Position numbers and translations under genes: made by a program. Source: Candidatus Babeliales bacterium (lineage in GTDB: Bacteria; Babelota; Babeliae; Babelales; RVW-14). From it: a stretch of DNA of 64,000 nt. Shown piece after piece: positions 16,902 to 25,856 of the stretch. Location of the stretch: positions 321,750 to 385,749 of the forward strand of contig JAIEPG010000002.1 in the NCBI GenBank assembly GCA_019749895.1, written 5' to 3'. Each line of letters begins with the position of its first letter. Position 1 is the stretch's first letter. The notes beneath the pieces are model-generated. The model saw nothing but the letters and a program-made list of their open reading frames with translations, did no database searches and was not told where the DNA came from.

Positions 16902-17819
16902 CTATTTTGAATCTAGCATTTCTGGCGCGGTATTTTCTTGATTTTCAAGATTGAGTGATTGTGCTGGTTGGGTTATTTTTTGTTGCTTGGCTTCATGCTC
17001 TTCTTTTAACAGATCAATACCATCTGCTTTAAGCTTGCTTATTGTTGGTGTTTGCAATGGTTTTGCTTGTACGTAGTCTGTTGCTTTTTTTTTGTTCTCA
17101 TAATATTTCAAAAGCTCAACGCACTTAACAAATCCTTTTTGTTGTGCAAGTTGAAGTGGCGTTAGTGCGTAAGCGCCAACATTCATGGCAAGGTTGAGGT
17201 CAGTTTTTGGATGTTCAAGCAGCAGGTACAAAAGTCCAAGATTGTTCATGATAATTGCTGAATGAACGGGCGTTACGTTTGAAGCAGTTTCTAGTTTTAA
17301 CGTTGCCGCATTTGGATTAGCGCCATATTTTAAAAGTTCTTGCACAACTTCTTTGTGCCCGTTAATAACTGCCACATGAAGAGCTGTTGCACCGCTGTTG
17401 TTTTGAGCATTAAGCTGCCACAGTTGTTGCCTTTTTTTGTGATATTTCAAGATGCGGCAGTTGTCGCAGCATTGTTCAAGAATGGTTTTAACACAGTCAA
17501 GCTTGCCGCTACTTGCTGCCAAGTGCAAAGCAGTATTGCCATTTTTGTCTCGTGCTTTCAAGGCTTCTGGGTGGCTAAACATGAAAAAATACAAAGCAGT
17601 GGTGTTGTTATTTTTAATGCAATCAATGAGCAATGCTTGTTTGTATTCACTGAGCATATTTGTTGGTTGAAGGCGTGTGAGGGGGTTTGATCTGCGTAAG
17701 TTGAGCAGTGCTTGTGCGGTGCGTTCAGTTACCGGTGAGGCGGCAGGGCTTGCAGCAGGTGTTGCGTTGTTAAAAAGTGAACATGAGAGCGTGAGTACAA
17801 GTACCAGTTGTTTTTTCAT
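16902..17819 (-). CDS. Secreted ankyrin-repeat protein
   Basis: 305 residues. Signal peptide MKKQLVLVLTLSCSLFNNATPA. Ankyrin repeats run from about residue 85 to 225: NTALHLAASSGKLDCVKTIL, ATALHVAVINGHKEVVQELL, VTPVHSAIIMNNLGLLYLLL and LTPLQLAQQKGFVKCVELL. The C-terminal 80 residues are charged and low in complexity. It lies 49 bases upstream of the shorter ankyrin gene and probably shares its transcript. Confidence 0.88.
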   Translation of the reverse strand: MKKQLVLVLTLSCSLFNNATPAASPAASPVTERTAQALLNLRRSNPLTRLQPTNMLSEYKQALLIDCIKNNNTTALYFFMFSHPEALKARDKNGNTALHLAASSGKLDCVKTILEQCCDNCRILKYHKKRQQLWQLNAQNNSGATALHVAVINGHKEVVQELLKYGANPNAATLKLETASNVTPVHSAIIMNNLGLLYLLLEHPKTDLNLAMNVGAYALTPLQLAQQKGFVKCVELLKYYENKKKATDYVQAKPLQTPTISKLKADGIDLLKEEHEAKQQKITQPAQSLNLENQENTAPEMLDSK

Positions 17820-17920
17820 GAAGAGAAACCTTTTTGTTGATGTGTGTTATAAAAATACAAAAAATTTAGTAAAAATTTTACGGGGGTAAACTATAACGTT
17901 TTTTACTAGTTAGTGCAATA

Positions 17921-17950
17921 AAAAAGGGCCCCAAAATCGGAGCCCTTTTT
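17921..17950 (-). terminator. Terminator for the haloperoxidase gene
   Basis: Stem AAAAAGGGC (17921-17929) pairs with GCCCTTTTT (17942-17950) around a short loop with two further C-G pairs. On the minus strand it ends in a T run, just downstream of the gene that stops at 17968. Confidence 0.8.
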
Positions 17951-17967
17951 TTTAGATCAGCGTGATA

Positions 17968-19662
17968 TTAGCGAGGTAAGCCTGGCATAACCTTTTTTGC
18001 GCCAACGGTAACTTCTGTGCCGTCAAACTTTTTAAGTTTAAAGCCTTCAAAATCGATGTTCATGGTGTATGCAAAGTCTTCCAACAATGAAAGTGCTACA
18101 GCTTCGCCAAGACGTAGTGATTCTTCTCCGTCTGAGCGGTAGTGAACACCAGCCATGTTGCGGCCGATTGCAATGTTTGCTGCCAGTTTGTTAAGCTCGT
18201 TACCGATTTTTAGGGCTGGGCCACCATATGGGGCGAGAGCAGTACCTGCAGCATTTGCTACTACCGGGTTGGGAACGTCATGATCCCCATTGAAGAATGC
18301 TTTAAGAATTGTTGCTGCAGCGCCGCCAATTGTTGCGTGTCCTGCAGGGTAGGTTGGGTGGAGTGGACAACCTTCAGGAAATACTTGTGGAAGAAGATAA
18401 GTATCATCACCACCAGTTGTCATGTTTAAAGTGTTGATATCGTCTAGTGTAGTTGAAGGAGCAAAAAGATCATTATGCAAGTTTGTAAAACCAGCAACAC
18501 CATTGTATTGTTGATGAGCAAGCCATGCCATGTATTCTGGTCGAATGGTGCGGTGCACGACCCACTTTTGGTACCATGCGGCACGAAGAGCCATATCACA
18601 AGCTAGTGATAAAAGTCCTATGAATTGTGGCACAAAGAACTCTGCAAATTGTGTTTGCGTTGGGTTGCCGGCATAAGGGTTATTTGGATTGAAAACCGTT
18701 GCATCAGTTCCTGCCCATCCAGCAAGAATTAAAAGCGCAAAAATGTAAGGAAGTTGTGGTGGGTCGTTATGTACAAAGCTGGCAAGGTCGCGAAGTGTGA
18801 TAATGTGTCGGTACAACCCAGTTTCAAAATCAATAGCATTTGTAGGATTTTGTCCTTTTTGTATGTTTGTCCATGTTGCGATATCTGTTAAGAAATTGTT
18901 GTCCTTGTTGTTAAGATTGATGTTTACATTACCAACAGCTTTTGGAACTCTGTATGTTTGAGTAAATGTGGTGTCTGAAAACGAAACTGGAAGCAATAAA
19001 AATTGTGAAATATATGGTCCATCAACGGCGCCAGGAACGTTGGATCTGAAGAGAGTTTGCGCGGTAACCATACCGCCGGCTTTTGGTCCCCTGAAGTCAG
19101 AAAGCGCATTAAGCGCTGTAAGAGCAGCAGTAACCTCTGCCGTTGGTCCTGCAAAATCTTCATTGAATCGTTGATCGCGCAATAAAGCCATTTGATACAA
19201 CTCAATCAGCTCACCAGCTTTTTCTGCCGATGCTAAAGCAGGAGGTGCGGCAATGGAATGAATCCAGCTGTCAGCGCCGCCCAAATTGAAATCAAAGCCG
19301 GCTTGTGGGGAGTGTAGTTTGCGTTGAACAGGATTGGTGCCCATCATAATTTTGTCAAAATCGCTTGGCTTACCGGTTGCCAGTGCAAATAGCAGAGATT
19401 CATAAGCCTTTGGATCTGGCAGGCCGCTGGCAAGTTGTGCTAACCCCTTGCTGTAGTTGCCGCGATAATCGTCATACAACTCTTCATCGCCGTTGGTTGG
19501 TTGTTCCCAAAGATCTTGTCGCACACAGCGGTCAGTTGCCTCATCACGCACGGTGGCAGCATTAAACCGACGGTTGGCACGGCGGACAAGAGTGAAATCG
19601 TCTGCCTGGGCAAGCCCGTACGAGCAAAGGACCGAGAGTAACAGGATAATTTTTTTATTCAT
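17968..19662 (-). CDS. Secreted vanadium-dependent haloperoxidase
   Basis: 564 residues with a signal peptide (MNKKIILLLSVLCSYGLAQAD). The vanadate site is complete by motif: QKWVVHRTIRPE supplies the Lys and Arg with the spacing of algal bromoperoxidases, HPTYPAGHATIGG supplies the Gly-His-Ala, and GRNMAGVHYRSDGEES supplies Arg and the apical His six residues apart. The family oxidises halides with hydrogen peroxide. Related acid phosphatases share the fold, so peroxidase and phosphatase activity cannot be told apart with certainty from sequence. A barrel-type outer-membrane gene lies 30 bases upstream and may be co-transcribed. Confidence 0.85.
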   Translation of the reverse strand: MNKKIILLLSVLCSYGLAQADDFTLVRRANRRFNAATVRDEATDRCVRQDLWEQPTNGDEELYDDYRGNYSKGLAQLASGLPDPKAYESLLFALATGKPSDFDKIMMGTNPVQRKLHSPQAGFDFNLGGADSWIHSIAAPPALASAEKAGELIELYQMALLRDQRFNEDFAGPTAEVTAALTALNALSDFRGPKAGGMVTAQTLFRSNVPGAVDGPYISQFLLLPVSFSDTTFTQTYRVPKAVGNVNINLNNKDNNFLTDIATWTNIQKGQNPTNAIDFETGLYRHIITLRDLASFVHNDPPQLPYIFALLILAGWAGTDATVFNPNNPYAGNPTQTQFAEFFVPQFIGLLSLACDMALRAAWYQKWVVHRTIRPEYMAWLAHQQYNGVAGFTNLHNDLFAPSTTLDDINTLNMTTGGDDTYLLPQVFPEGCPLHPTYPAGHATIGGAAATILKAFFNGDHDVPNPVVANAAGTALAPYGGPALKIGNELNKLAANIAIGRNMAGVHYRSDGEESLRLGEAVALSLLEDFAYTMNIDFEGFKLKKFDGTEVTVGAKKVMPGLPR

Positions 19663-19692
19663 AATGTTTGCCTCGTTTCAAATTACGTTTGG

Positions 19693-20481
19693 TTAGAATC
19701 GCATACCAAAATCTACGTGAAGGCCAAGGTGCCAACGGTCAAGTTCAGGCACGCTAATTTGCAAATTAAATGGACCATGATCATCTGAATCACCAAAATG
19801 GTTCCAGTCAAAATATGGCACAACTTTTACTTGCCAGTTGATGTCGTGTGCGGTGGTTTTGTGCCAGGTCAGTGGAATTTCAACATGAAAGCCATATGAC
19901 CAGTCAAGATCAATATCATCAGCAAGTCTGACTGCTGGTGTTTCCAAATCTACCCACGTTGCAACGCCAAGGCGTGCAAGTGCGCGCAAGCCAATTTCAA
20001 AGTTGCATTCGCGCATTGGCCAGGTTACATCAAAGCCAACAGGAATGTAGAGATGGTGGTAGTTGTAGGTAATGATTTGTGGGTACAGTTCGTTTGAGAA
20101 ATGGTGGTAGCCAAAGCCGATTAATGGGGTGATCACACTTCTGTCGCACCAGCCTTTAAAGTTATAACCAAAAAAAGCTTCTGGTCGGTAGTCGCCAACT
20201 TTGCTTTTTTGTGACAAGTTACCTGCTATGTAGCCAGCGTTCCAGCTGCCGTCAAACTGCACCTGGCCATAAAAACTTTCTTCTTTTGAATACGTAAAGT
20301 CTGTATGAATACCGGCTTGGTAACCTTTCATGGTTGGCACATCGCCAAGATCGTACTGGGCGTGGCAAAATGTTGAACCGACATTAAATTGCATGGTTTG
20401 ATCGCTAATGCAATTTCGAGCGCTCAGGCTCGATGCAACCATGCCTAACACGAGAAGTGTGCGAATAGAGCGGTGCTTCAT
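19693..20481 (-). CDS. Outer-membrane beta-barrel protein
   Basis: 262 residues. Signal peptide MKHRSIRTLLVLGMVASSLS with cleavage near SARN. The mature part alternates hydrophobic and polar residues, has many Trp, Tyr and His, and ends in Phe (HVDFGMRF), the usual outer-membrane barrel signature. Sequence such as GYHHFSNELYPQ and a WHLGLHVDF last strand fit a 10- to 12-strand barrel. I do not recognise a named family. It shows the organism has a Gram-negative-type envelope. Confidence 0.75.
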   Translation of the reverse strand: MKHRSIRTLLVLGMVASSLSARNCISDQTMQFNVGSTFCHAQYDLGDVPTMKGYQAGIHTDFTYSKEESFYGQVQFDGSWNAGYIAGNLSQKSKVGDYRPEAFFGYNFKGWCDRSVITPLIGFGYHHFSNELYPQIITYNYHHLYIPVGFDVTWPMRECNFEIGLRALARLGVATWVDLETPAVRLADDIDLDWSYGFHVEIPLTWHKTTAHDINWQVKVVPYFDWNHFGDSDDHGPFNLQISVPELDRWHLGLHVDFGMRF

Positions 20482-20665
20482 GGATACTCCTTGTTTTTCG
20501 GACTGCTACTTTTCACGAATCACAAAAAGCATAGAATTTTTTGATTTATTATTTCAATACTTTGTTAAAGAACATAAAAAAGATTTATTGGTAGATGTTT
20601 TGCGAAATATTTTTGTTGGATGTGGTGTTTGTGAGCGGTGATTGAGAAGTTAAAAAACAAAACAA

Positions 20666-20856
20666 CCCTTCGAGACGCCCGTCTTCGCCAAGGCTCCGTT
20701 GGGCTCCTCAGGGAGGGCGGAGCTATGTGCTTACTTGCGGCTTATAGCGTTGTTGGTTTCTTTTTACTGCTTTTTTAATTTTAAAATTGTTTTGTTCCAT
20801 CCCGTTCGCCCTGAGGAGCCCGGCGAAGCTTTAGCGAAGACGGGCTCCTCGAAGGG
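20666..20856. repeat. Inverted-repeat element with 55-bp arms
   Basis: The left arm (20666-20720) and the right arm (20802-20856) are reverse complements at roughly four of five positions, both beginning CCCTTCGAG when read inward. The arms are far richer in G and C than the 81-base AT-rich centre. No open frame spans it. The arms belong to the dispersed CCTTCGA...CTCAGGG repeat type seen elsewhere in the window. Confidence 0.75.
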
Positions 20857-20860
20857 ACGT

Positions 20861-20903
20861 AAAAAAAGCACCCTGGCTTGGCTTCAAGCTATGCCAGAGT
20901 GCT
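20861..20903 (-). terminator. Terminator for the double ankyrin gene
   Basis: AGCACCCTGGC (20867-20877) pairs with GCCAGAGTGCT (20893-20903) with one mismatch. On the minus strand it is followed by a run of T (A tract at 20861-20867). Confidence 0.85.
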
Positions 20904-20932
20904 TGTAAATGTCTAAAAATTAGTGTGTGCGG

Positions 20933-22198
20933 TTATTCGTCTTCTGAGCAATCAGTATCGCTTGAGGGCTCTTCTACCAACTCAAGTAAGCGGCGTTTAA
21001 TCATTGCTTCACGCAAAGCCTGAGCAGCTTCTCCTCGCGCCTGGTCAAGTGGGGTGTTATTGTTAAGATTTTTATTCTCGAGAAATATCCGTGTTTCTGG
21101 TTTTAACAGCAAATGATTTGCCAAGAATTTAATGCACGGTGTTTGTTGTTTGAGAGCTGCTAAGTGGAGTGGTGTTGAGTGTTTGTGGTTGACTTGAGTT
21201 GCATCAGCGCCATGCATGAGAAGTAGATTAACAATGTCGGCATGACCAAATGCTGCAGCAAAATGAAGAGGCGTGTTACCCAATTCTCTATCGAAAATAG
21301 ATGGATTTGCTTGGTGTTGTAAAAGTTCTACTACGCAAGCGTAGTGACCTTGTTGGGCGGCAAGAAAGAGTGGTGTTTTTCCCTGCTCATCTTGAGTATT
21401 AACATTTAGAGATCCTTTTTTGAGAAGATGGGTAAGTACTTCCTGTTGGTTATAAAATGCCGCAAAGTGAAGTGGATAATCGTTGGCGTACTGTGCAAAT
21501 GTGGAGTCTTGTTGTAACCGTTCTTGCAGGCTTTGGTCAAATGTTGGTGTTGGGGGGCATACAGAAGGTCCTGCTGACCGTGCCGCATTAAAGCAGTGGA
21601 GCGCTTTGTTGTAGGTTGCTAACAGAATTTTTTTCATTTCTCCTTGTGCACAATCTATTGGTGATAGGCCATCCAAATTTTTGGAACCAATAAAAAGCAT
21701 AGTCTTTGGGTTTGAAAGCAGGTGGTCGGCAAGAAGACTGGCGCACTCTGGACGTTCATTAAGAACTGCAAGGTGAAGTGGTGTGTTGCCCTGACAGTTC
21801 ATGAAGGTGGGGATTGCTCCATGTTCAAGGAGTAATTGAATAATACACTCGTTTCCATTTGAGGCTGCCAGATGAAGTGGTGTATTGCCGGAGCCTTTGA
21901 GTGGGTCTTGAAAATTTGGGTCAGCACCGTTTGCCAGTAATATGATTGCGCAGTCATAACTACCATGCTCAGCTGCTAGCATGAGCGGTGTGTTTTTTTT
22001 ACTGTCTTGTTGATTGATCTTTGCGTAATCTTTTACCAGTTCGGTTAGTGTTGTTGTTTGATTAGTCACAACAGCAAAGTGGAGAGGATAGGTTTTTTTA
22101 TAGTCAAAGCGTTTTTTCTTAAGCAACGACGCACCAAAAAGGCTTGAACTGGCAAACAAAAGTGGCAATAATCCAAATAATTTCTTGATATTCTTCAT
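20933..22198 (-). CDS. Secreted ankyrin-repeat protein with an internal duplication
   Basis: 421 residues. Signal peptide MKNIKKLFGLLPLLFASSSLFGAS. Two similar halves follow. The first (about residues 36-205) runs from YPLHFAVVTNQTT through NTPLMLAAEHGSY, NTPLHLAASNGNE, NTPLHLAVLNERPE to SPIDCAQGEMKK. The second (about 238-405) repeats the order: YPLHFAAFYNQQE, KTPLFLAAQQGHY, NTPLHFAAAFGHA, STPLHLAALKQQT, TPLDQARGEAAQ. Each half also has an unusual ADHLLSNPKT or ANHLLLKPET stretch. It ends in an acidic tail. Probably host-interacting, by analogy with other exported ankyrin proteins. Confidence 0.9.
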   Translation of the reverse strand: MKNIKKLFGLLPLLFASSSLFGASLLKKKRFDYKKTYPLHFAVVTNQTTTLTELVKDYAKINQQDSKKNTPLMLAAEHGSYDCAIILLANGADPNFQDPLKGSGNTPLHLAASNGNECIIQLLLEHGAIPTFMNCQGNTPLHLAVLNERPECASLLADHLLSNPKTMLFIGSKNLDGLSPIDCAQGEMKKILLATYNKALHCFNAARSAGPSVCPPTPTFDQSLQERLQQDSTFAQYANDYPLHFAAFYNQQEVLTHLLKKGSLNVNTQDEQGKTPLFLAAQQGHYACVVELLQHQANPSIFDRELGNTPLHFAAAFGHADIVNLLLMHGADATQVNHKHSTPLHLAALKQQTPCIKFLANHLLLKPETRIFLENKNLNNNTPLDQARGEAAQALREAMIKRRLLELVEEPSSDTDCSEDE

Positions 22199-22338
22199 AA
22201 TAAATAACCCCCTAAACAGATATAAAATAGTCTTTTTTGTGGTAATTCTAGTGTTTTTAATTATACGTTTAGGATAGATTATTTAATTCAATCTGTCAAA
22301 TATATACCAAAAATATCAAAAAACAGCGTTTTTTGTGC

Positions 22339-22911
22339 TTAGTTTATTAAGCCACTGTTGTGTGCATAAGCCTGCATTCTTTCAAGCCAAGCAGTAGTAT
22401 CAAAAGTAGTTCCTTCTTGATCATCAAAAATGCGATCTACAAGTTCAGAAATATTCTTGTTAGCCTTTTTCCACTCAACAAGATATTCTCCGCGTGCACC
22501 GCGTTCACTTTTTGTATGTTCGCTGTCCAGATAAATTTCTACCATGCCATCAGCTTCGTTTCGTATTTCTATCAACGCATTACAATAAAATTGGTGTACT
22601 TGTTCCAAAAGATTTAAGACTTTTGAGCACAACGTGCAGCGTTCTTGGATAGTGGGTTTTTTGTGAACCTGGGCAGCGTTTGTTAATGTATTCAGAACTG
22701 TTTCAAAAATGTCTGGGTCGGTGATAGTGAGTTTGGGTTGGTCTGGATGTGTTGCGCCATTCATAACTGGTTCAAGAATGAGTTGTGCTTGGTTAAAAGA
22801 TTCTTCAGCGGCGGCCCAGGTGCTTTCGGGTGTTCCGGCAGCCCCTTGGCAGCTCATGTTTGGCAAACTAAAAAACATTATTATCACCGCGCAATAACGA
22901 AATGTAATCAT
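22339..22911 (-). CDS. Secreted protein of unknown function
   Basis: 190 residues from the ATG at 22911, which has AAGAAGGAATATC directly upstream. Earlier in-frame codons read through the upstream promoter region. Signal peptide MITFRYCAVIIMFFSLPNMS. The mature part is helical and acidic with one CTLC pair near residue 95 and no repeats. I do not recognise it. It stands alone between an ankyrin gene and a divergent methyltransferase. Confidence 0.7.
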   Translation of the reverse strand: MITFRYCAVIIMFFSLPNMSCQGAAGTPESTWAAAEESFNQAQLILEPVMNGATHPDQPKLTITDPDIFETVLNTLTNAAQVHKKPTIQERCTLCSKVLNLLEQVHQFYCNALIEIRNEADGMVEIYLDSEHTKSERGARGEYLVEWKKANKNISELVDRIFDDQEGTTFDTTAWLERMQAYAHNSGLIN

Positions 22912-23059
22912 TGATATTCCTTCTTGTTCTTTAAACAAATAGTTTTTAACGTGCGCATACTTTAGCACAGCGTGTGCCAGCAAAAAAAGCTTTCGCATTT
23001 AAAGAGCGTGCGATAAGCTGTGTATCATATTTTTTAACATTAAAAAGAAGGCTTTTTTT

Positions 23060-23671
23060 ATGATGTATCAGGAATTAAAAGTTTCAGTCAAAGAACAACA
23101 AACAATCGAGTTTTATGATGCCAAGGCACAAGCGTGGGGCCAAACGCACAACGACCCGGCATATTTTGAACCAGAGTTTGAGCTTTACAAAGAGCTTTTG
23201 GAGCGGGGTAAAATTCTTGAACTTGGTAGTGGTACCGGGCGCGATGCGGTACAATTTCTTAAAAGCGGCTATGAGTATGTTGGTATTGATGTTTCGCAAG
23301 GTCTTCTAGACTTTGCACGCACGCAATGTCCAACGGGAACATTTCTTAAAAAAAGTTTGTACGAGTTAGATTTTGCGCCCGCACGTTTTGATGGTTTTTG
23401 GTGCGCGGCAACCTTATTGCACATTCCAAAAACTGAAATAGACAAAGTTTTGCAGTCGATAAAAAAGACGATCAAGCCCGGTGGTATTGGCTTTATTTCG
23501 CTCAAAGAAGGCAACGACGAGCTTTTTGAAGAGCATACTGGCCGTACCTTCTTTTTGTACAGCCAGCAAGAGTTTTCTGAAATCTTAACGCGCAATGGTT
23601 TTGTGGTTGAGCATGAGCTTAAGCGTTCTATTGCGCCAAACTCATGGCTTATGTTTTTTGTGCGCTGCTAA
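23060..23671 (+). CDS. Class I SAM-dependent methyltransferase
   Basis: 203 residues. Motif I is ILELGSGTGRDAVQFL (near residue 51), motif II is YEYVGIDVSQGLLDFA, and later DGFWCAATLLHIPK and IKPGGIGFISLKEG match motifs IV to VI. The family transfers a methyl group from S-adenosylmethionine; the substrate cannot be read from sequence. It resembles UbiE/Tam-type small-molecule methyltransferases. Transcribed alone, with its end abutting a convergent ankyrin gene. Confidence 0.85.
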   Translation: MMYQELKVSVKEQQTIEFYDAKAQAWGQTHNDPAYFEPEFELYKELLERGKILELGSGTGRDAVQFLKSGYEYVGIDVSQGLLDFARTQCPTGTFLKKSLYELDFAPARFDGFWCAATLLHIPKTEIDKVLQSIKKTIKPGGIGFISLKEGNDELFEEHTGRTFFLYSQQEFSEILTRNGFVVEHELKRSIAPNSWLMFFVRC

Positions 23672-23677
23672 TAATTT

Positions 23678-24235
23678 TTAAAAACTTTTTGTCCGTGCGC
23701 TACGTACCTTGACTTGCTCATACCAGCTGTTAAGCCCTTGATTAACCATTGCAGTTTCAAGAACGCGCATAACTCTTACTTTCCCTTGTCTGCGTGCAAG
23801 TTCAAGTGCGGTGAAGCCATGATTATCTTTAATTAAAATATTTGCTTTACGATCAACCAAAAATTGTACAAGACCTTCATCATCTTTTTTGTAGAAGGCG
23901 CTAAATAAGGCAGTATTGCCATCATCGTCTTGTGCATCAATTTTTGCTCCGGTATTCAACAAAAGTTCAACCATTTCTTGGTTGTTTTGCAATGCAGCCA
24001 TGTGTAGCAACGTGAGACCTTTGGTGTATGGGTCATTTACTTGGGCGGGTCTTTGTGCTAAAGCTTCTTTTGCTTCTTCTAGATTACCATTTATTATGGT
24101 TCGGTCGACTGGACAAAGTTGTATAATTCTGCGGTCTCCACGCTTCATTTCTTCTGTTGCTGCGCCAAAACATGTAGTGACAGAAATAAGCAAAACGAAG
24201 CTGGTTGATGCGAGAGTGTGTGTGAACAATTTCAT
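23678..24235 (-). CDS. Secreted ankyrin-repeat protein
   Basis: 185 residues from the ATG at 24235, chosen because MKLFTHTLASTSFVLLISVT is a signal peptide nearly identical to that of the next gene. The longer open frame reaches the end of that gene. Three to four ankyrin repeats: LTLLHMAALQNNQEMVELLL, NTALFSAFYKKDDEGLVQFL and FTALELARRQGKVRVMRVL. Paralogue of the adjacent upstream gene, 70 bases away. Confidence 0.87.
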   Translation of the reverse strand: MKLFTHTLASTSFVLLISVTTCFGAATEEMKRGDRRIIQLCPVDRTIINGNLEEAKEALAQRPAQVNDPYTKGLTLLHMAALQNNQEMVELLLNTGAKIDAQDDDGNTALFSAFYKKDDEGLVQFLVDRKANILIKDNHGFTALELARRQGKVRVMRVLETAMVNQGLNSWYEQVKVRSARTKSF

Positions 24236-24305
24236 GGCAATTCCTTGAGATGATGTTGTGACTATTGTTGTGACGACTATCCTGAATAAAACGGTGTTAA
24301 GTTTA

Positions 24306-24923
24306 TTATTCTTTTTCCCACACTTCAAGAAATGCGATCATTTCATCAGTGCCTGGATTAACTGGCTGTCTGGCAAAAAGTGCAAAGTTTTTTAAATTGA
24401 CCAGTAATTCGCGTGGTGTTACACAATATTGTTGGTCAAAAGGATATATGATTTCTGCGCGGGGATTGGCTTTGTATTGTTTTAGAAGTTCGATCATTTC
24501 TTTGTTGTAAGCTTGCGTTGCTACAAAAAGTACCGTCCACCCGGTACCATTGATAGCTTCAATGTCTGCGCCCGCTTGCAGCAGTTTTTCAGCAATTTCT
24601 GTTTTTCCCAAATGAACAGCTACGTGCAGAGGCGTTTGGCCGATTTCGTTTTTTGCTTCAAGGCAGTCAGGGTTTTTTAACGCCTCGTTCACGCGTTCAA
24701 TTTTGCCAGCTTCGATTGCATCAAAAATATCAATAGTTTTTGGAGTAGTTTCAGGTGTTAGTCCAAGACCACCAAACATAGTTTGAAAATATTGCATAGC
24801 GGCAGCTTCTGCAGCGAAAAGTTCTTCAGGTGTTAGTGTTGGTTTTGCCGCGCCAAAGCAGGAAGTGGCAGAAACAATAATAACAAAACTTGTGGCTGTA
24901 AGTGACATTGTTAATAATTTCAT
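24306..24923 (-). CDS. Secreted ankyrin-repeat protein
   Basis: 205 residues. Signal peptide MKLLTMSLTATSFVIIVSAT, then SCFGAAK. Ankyrin repeats occupy about residues 65-150: QTPLHVAVHLGKTEIAEKLL and WTVLFVATQAYNKEMIELL. The signal peptide differs from that of the downstream gene by a few residues, so the two arose by tandem duplication. Confidence 0.87.
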   Translation of the reverse strand: MKLLTMSLTATSFVIIVSATSCFGAAKPTLTPEELFAAEAAAMQYFQTMFGGLGLTPETTPKTIDIFDAIEAGKIERVNEALKNPDCLEAKNEIGQTPLHVAVHLGKTEIAEKLLQAGADIEAINGTGWTVLFVATQAYNKEMIELLKQYKANPRAEIIYPFDQQYCVTPRELLVNLKNFALFARQPVNPGTDEMIAFLEVWEKE

Positions 24924-25018
24924 GAACGTAACTCCTTAAAATTGAAGGAAGGGTTTCGGTTCTTTTTATGAAGGTTAGAACAAGTTTTGTTCAAGCGGAA
25001 GAAAAACATTTGTTTTGC

Positions 25019-25261
25019 TTATTTTTGTGCTGTCTGTTTTAATAGCTTTTGCCAAACATCTTCATGTAGAACAGTTTTTTGTGGTTTTTTTAAGCGTTTA
25101 TTGGCAATGGCCGCAAGGGCCATGTCTTCGTGATTTTCTAGAGCTTCTTCGATAAATTCTTTAATTAGCAAAGAAATAGGTTTATCTTTTTCTTTGGCAA
25201 GTATTGAGAGAAACTCTTGCTCGTTAGGCTCTAAAGTGATGTAGAATTTTTTATTTGGCAT
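25019..25261 (-). CDS. Ribbon-helix-helix-like antitoxin or regulator, orphan
   Basis: 80 residues. The pattern KKFYITLEPNEQEFLSILA followed by ISLLIKEFIEEALE fits a beta strand plus two helices of the ribbon-helix-helix fold. The tail (LKKPQKTVLHEDVWQKLL) resembles RelB-type antitoxins. No toxin gene adjoins: the next gene upstream is tag. It may be an orphan antitoxin or a small repressor. Assignment is by pattern only. Confidence 0.55.
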   Translation of the reverse strand: MPNKKFYITLEPNEQEFLSILAKEKDKPISLLIKEFIEEALENHEDMALAAIANKRLKKPQKTVLHEDVWQKLLKQTAQK

Positions 25262-25277
25262 TGTGTTTCCTTATGTT

Positions 25278-25856
25278 TTATTTGCTGTACCGCCAACAAT
25301 CAACCACATGGTCGTTGACCATGCCAACTGCCTGCATAAAAGCGTACATAATTGTTGAGCCCACAAAGGTCATGCCGCGTTTTTTAAGATCGCGCGCGAG
25401 TGCATCGCTTTCTGGCGAAGTGGCAGGAACGTCTTGCAAACTGGTGCGTGTGTGCTTGATGGGCTGGTTATTAACAAAGCGCCAAACATACTCATCAAAG
25501 CTGCCAAACTCTTGTTGAATGGCAAGAAAGGCACGGGCGTTTTGTCGTGCGCCAAAAATTTTTAAGCGATTACGAATGATACCTGTATTTTGACATTGCT
25601 CTGTCAGCTCAACATCGCTCATGGCAGCAACTTTTGCCGGATTAAAGTTATGAAACGCAGCGCGATATGCTGCTCGCTTTTTTAATACTGTTTCCCAACT
25701 CAGCCCAGCTTGCGCGCCTTCCAAAATAAGCATTTCAAAAAGATGTTGGTCGTTGTGTACCGGTATGCCCCACTCGTTGTCGTGGTACGTAGCATAAAAC
25801 TCTTTTCCCGGCCCAGAGCCAAAACAGCGTTGTTTGGTATCACTTTTTGGTGTCAT
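25278..25856 (-). CDS. tag: DNA-3-methyladenine glycosylase I
   Basis: 192 residues from the ATG at 25856, which overlaps the end of ogt by 17 bases. It excises 3-methyladenine from DNA. Family marks: YHDNEWGIPVHND near the start, LFEMLILEGAQAGLSWETVL with the key Glu, and a C-terminal VGSTIMYAFMQAVGMVNDH. The last His and an upstream Cys fit the zinc-binding site known for Tag. Grouped with ogt, so both handle alkylation damage. Confidence 0.92.
   Translation of the reverse strand: MTPKSDTKQRCFGSGPGKEFYATYHDNEWGIPVHNDQHLFEMLILEGAQAGLSWETVLKKRAAYRAAFHNFNPAKVAAMSDVELTEQCQNTGIIRNRLKIFGARQNARAFLAIQQEFGSFDEYVWRFVNNQPIKHTRTSLQDVPATSPESDALARDLKKRGMTFVGSTIMYAFMQAVGMVNDHVVDCWRYSK

Larger units (their letters stand above)
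20482..20932. other. Non-coding region with inverted repeat
   Basis: 450 bases with no convincing gene. It holds a 191-bp element with imperfect terminal inverted repeats and a terminator, both listed separately. The rest is AT-rich promoter DNA for the outer-membrane gene. Confidence 0.6.
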
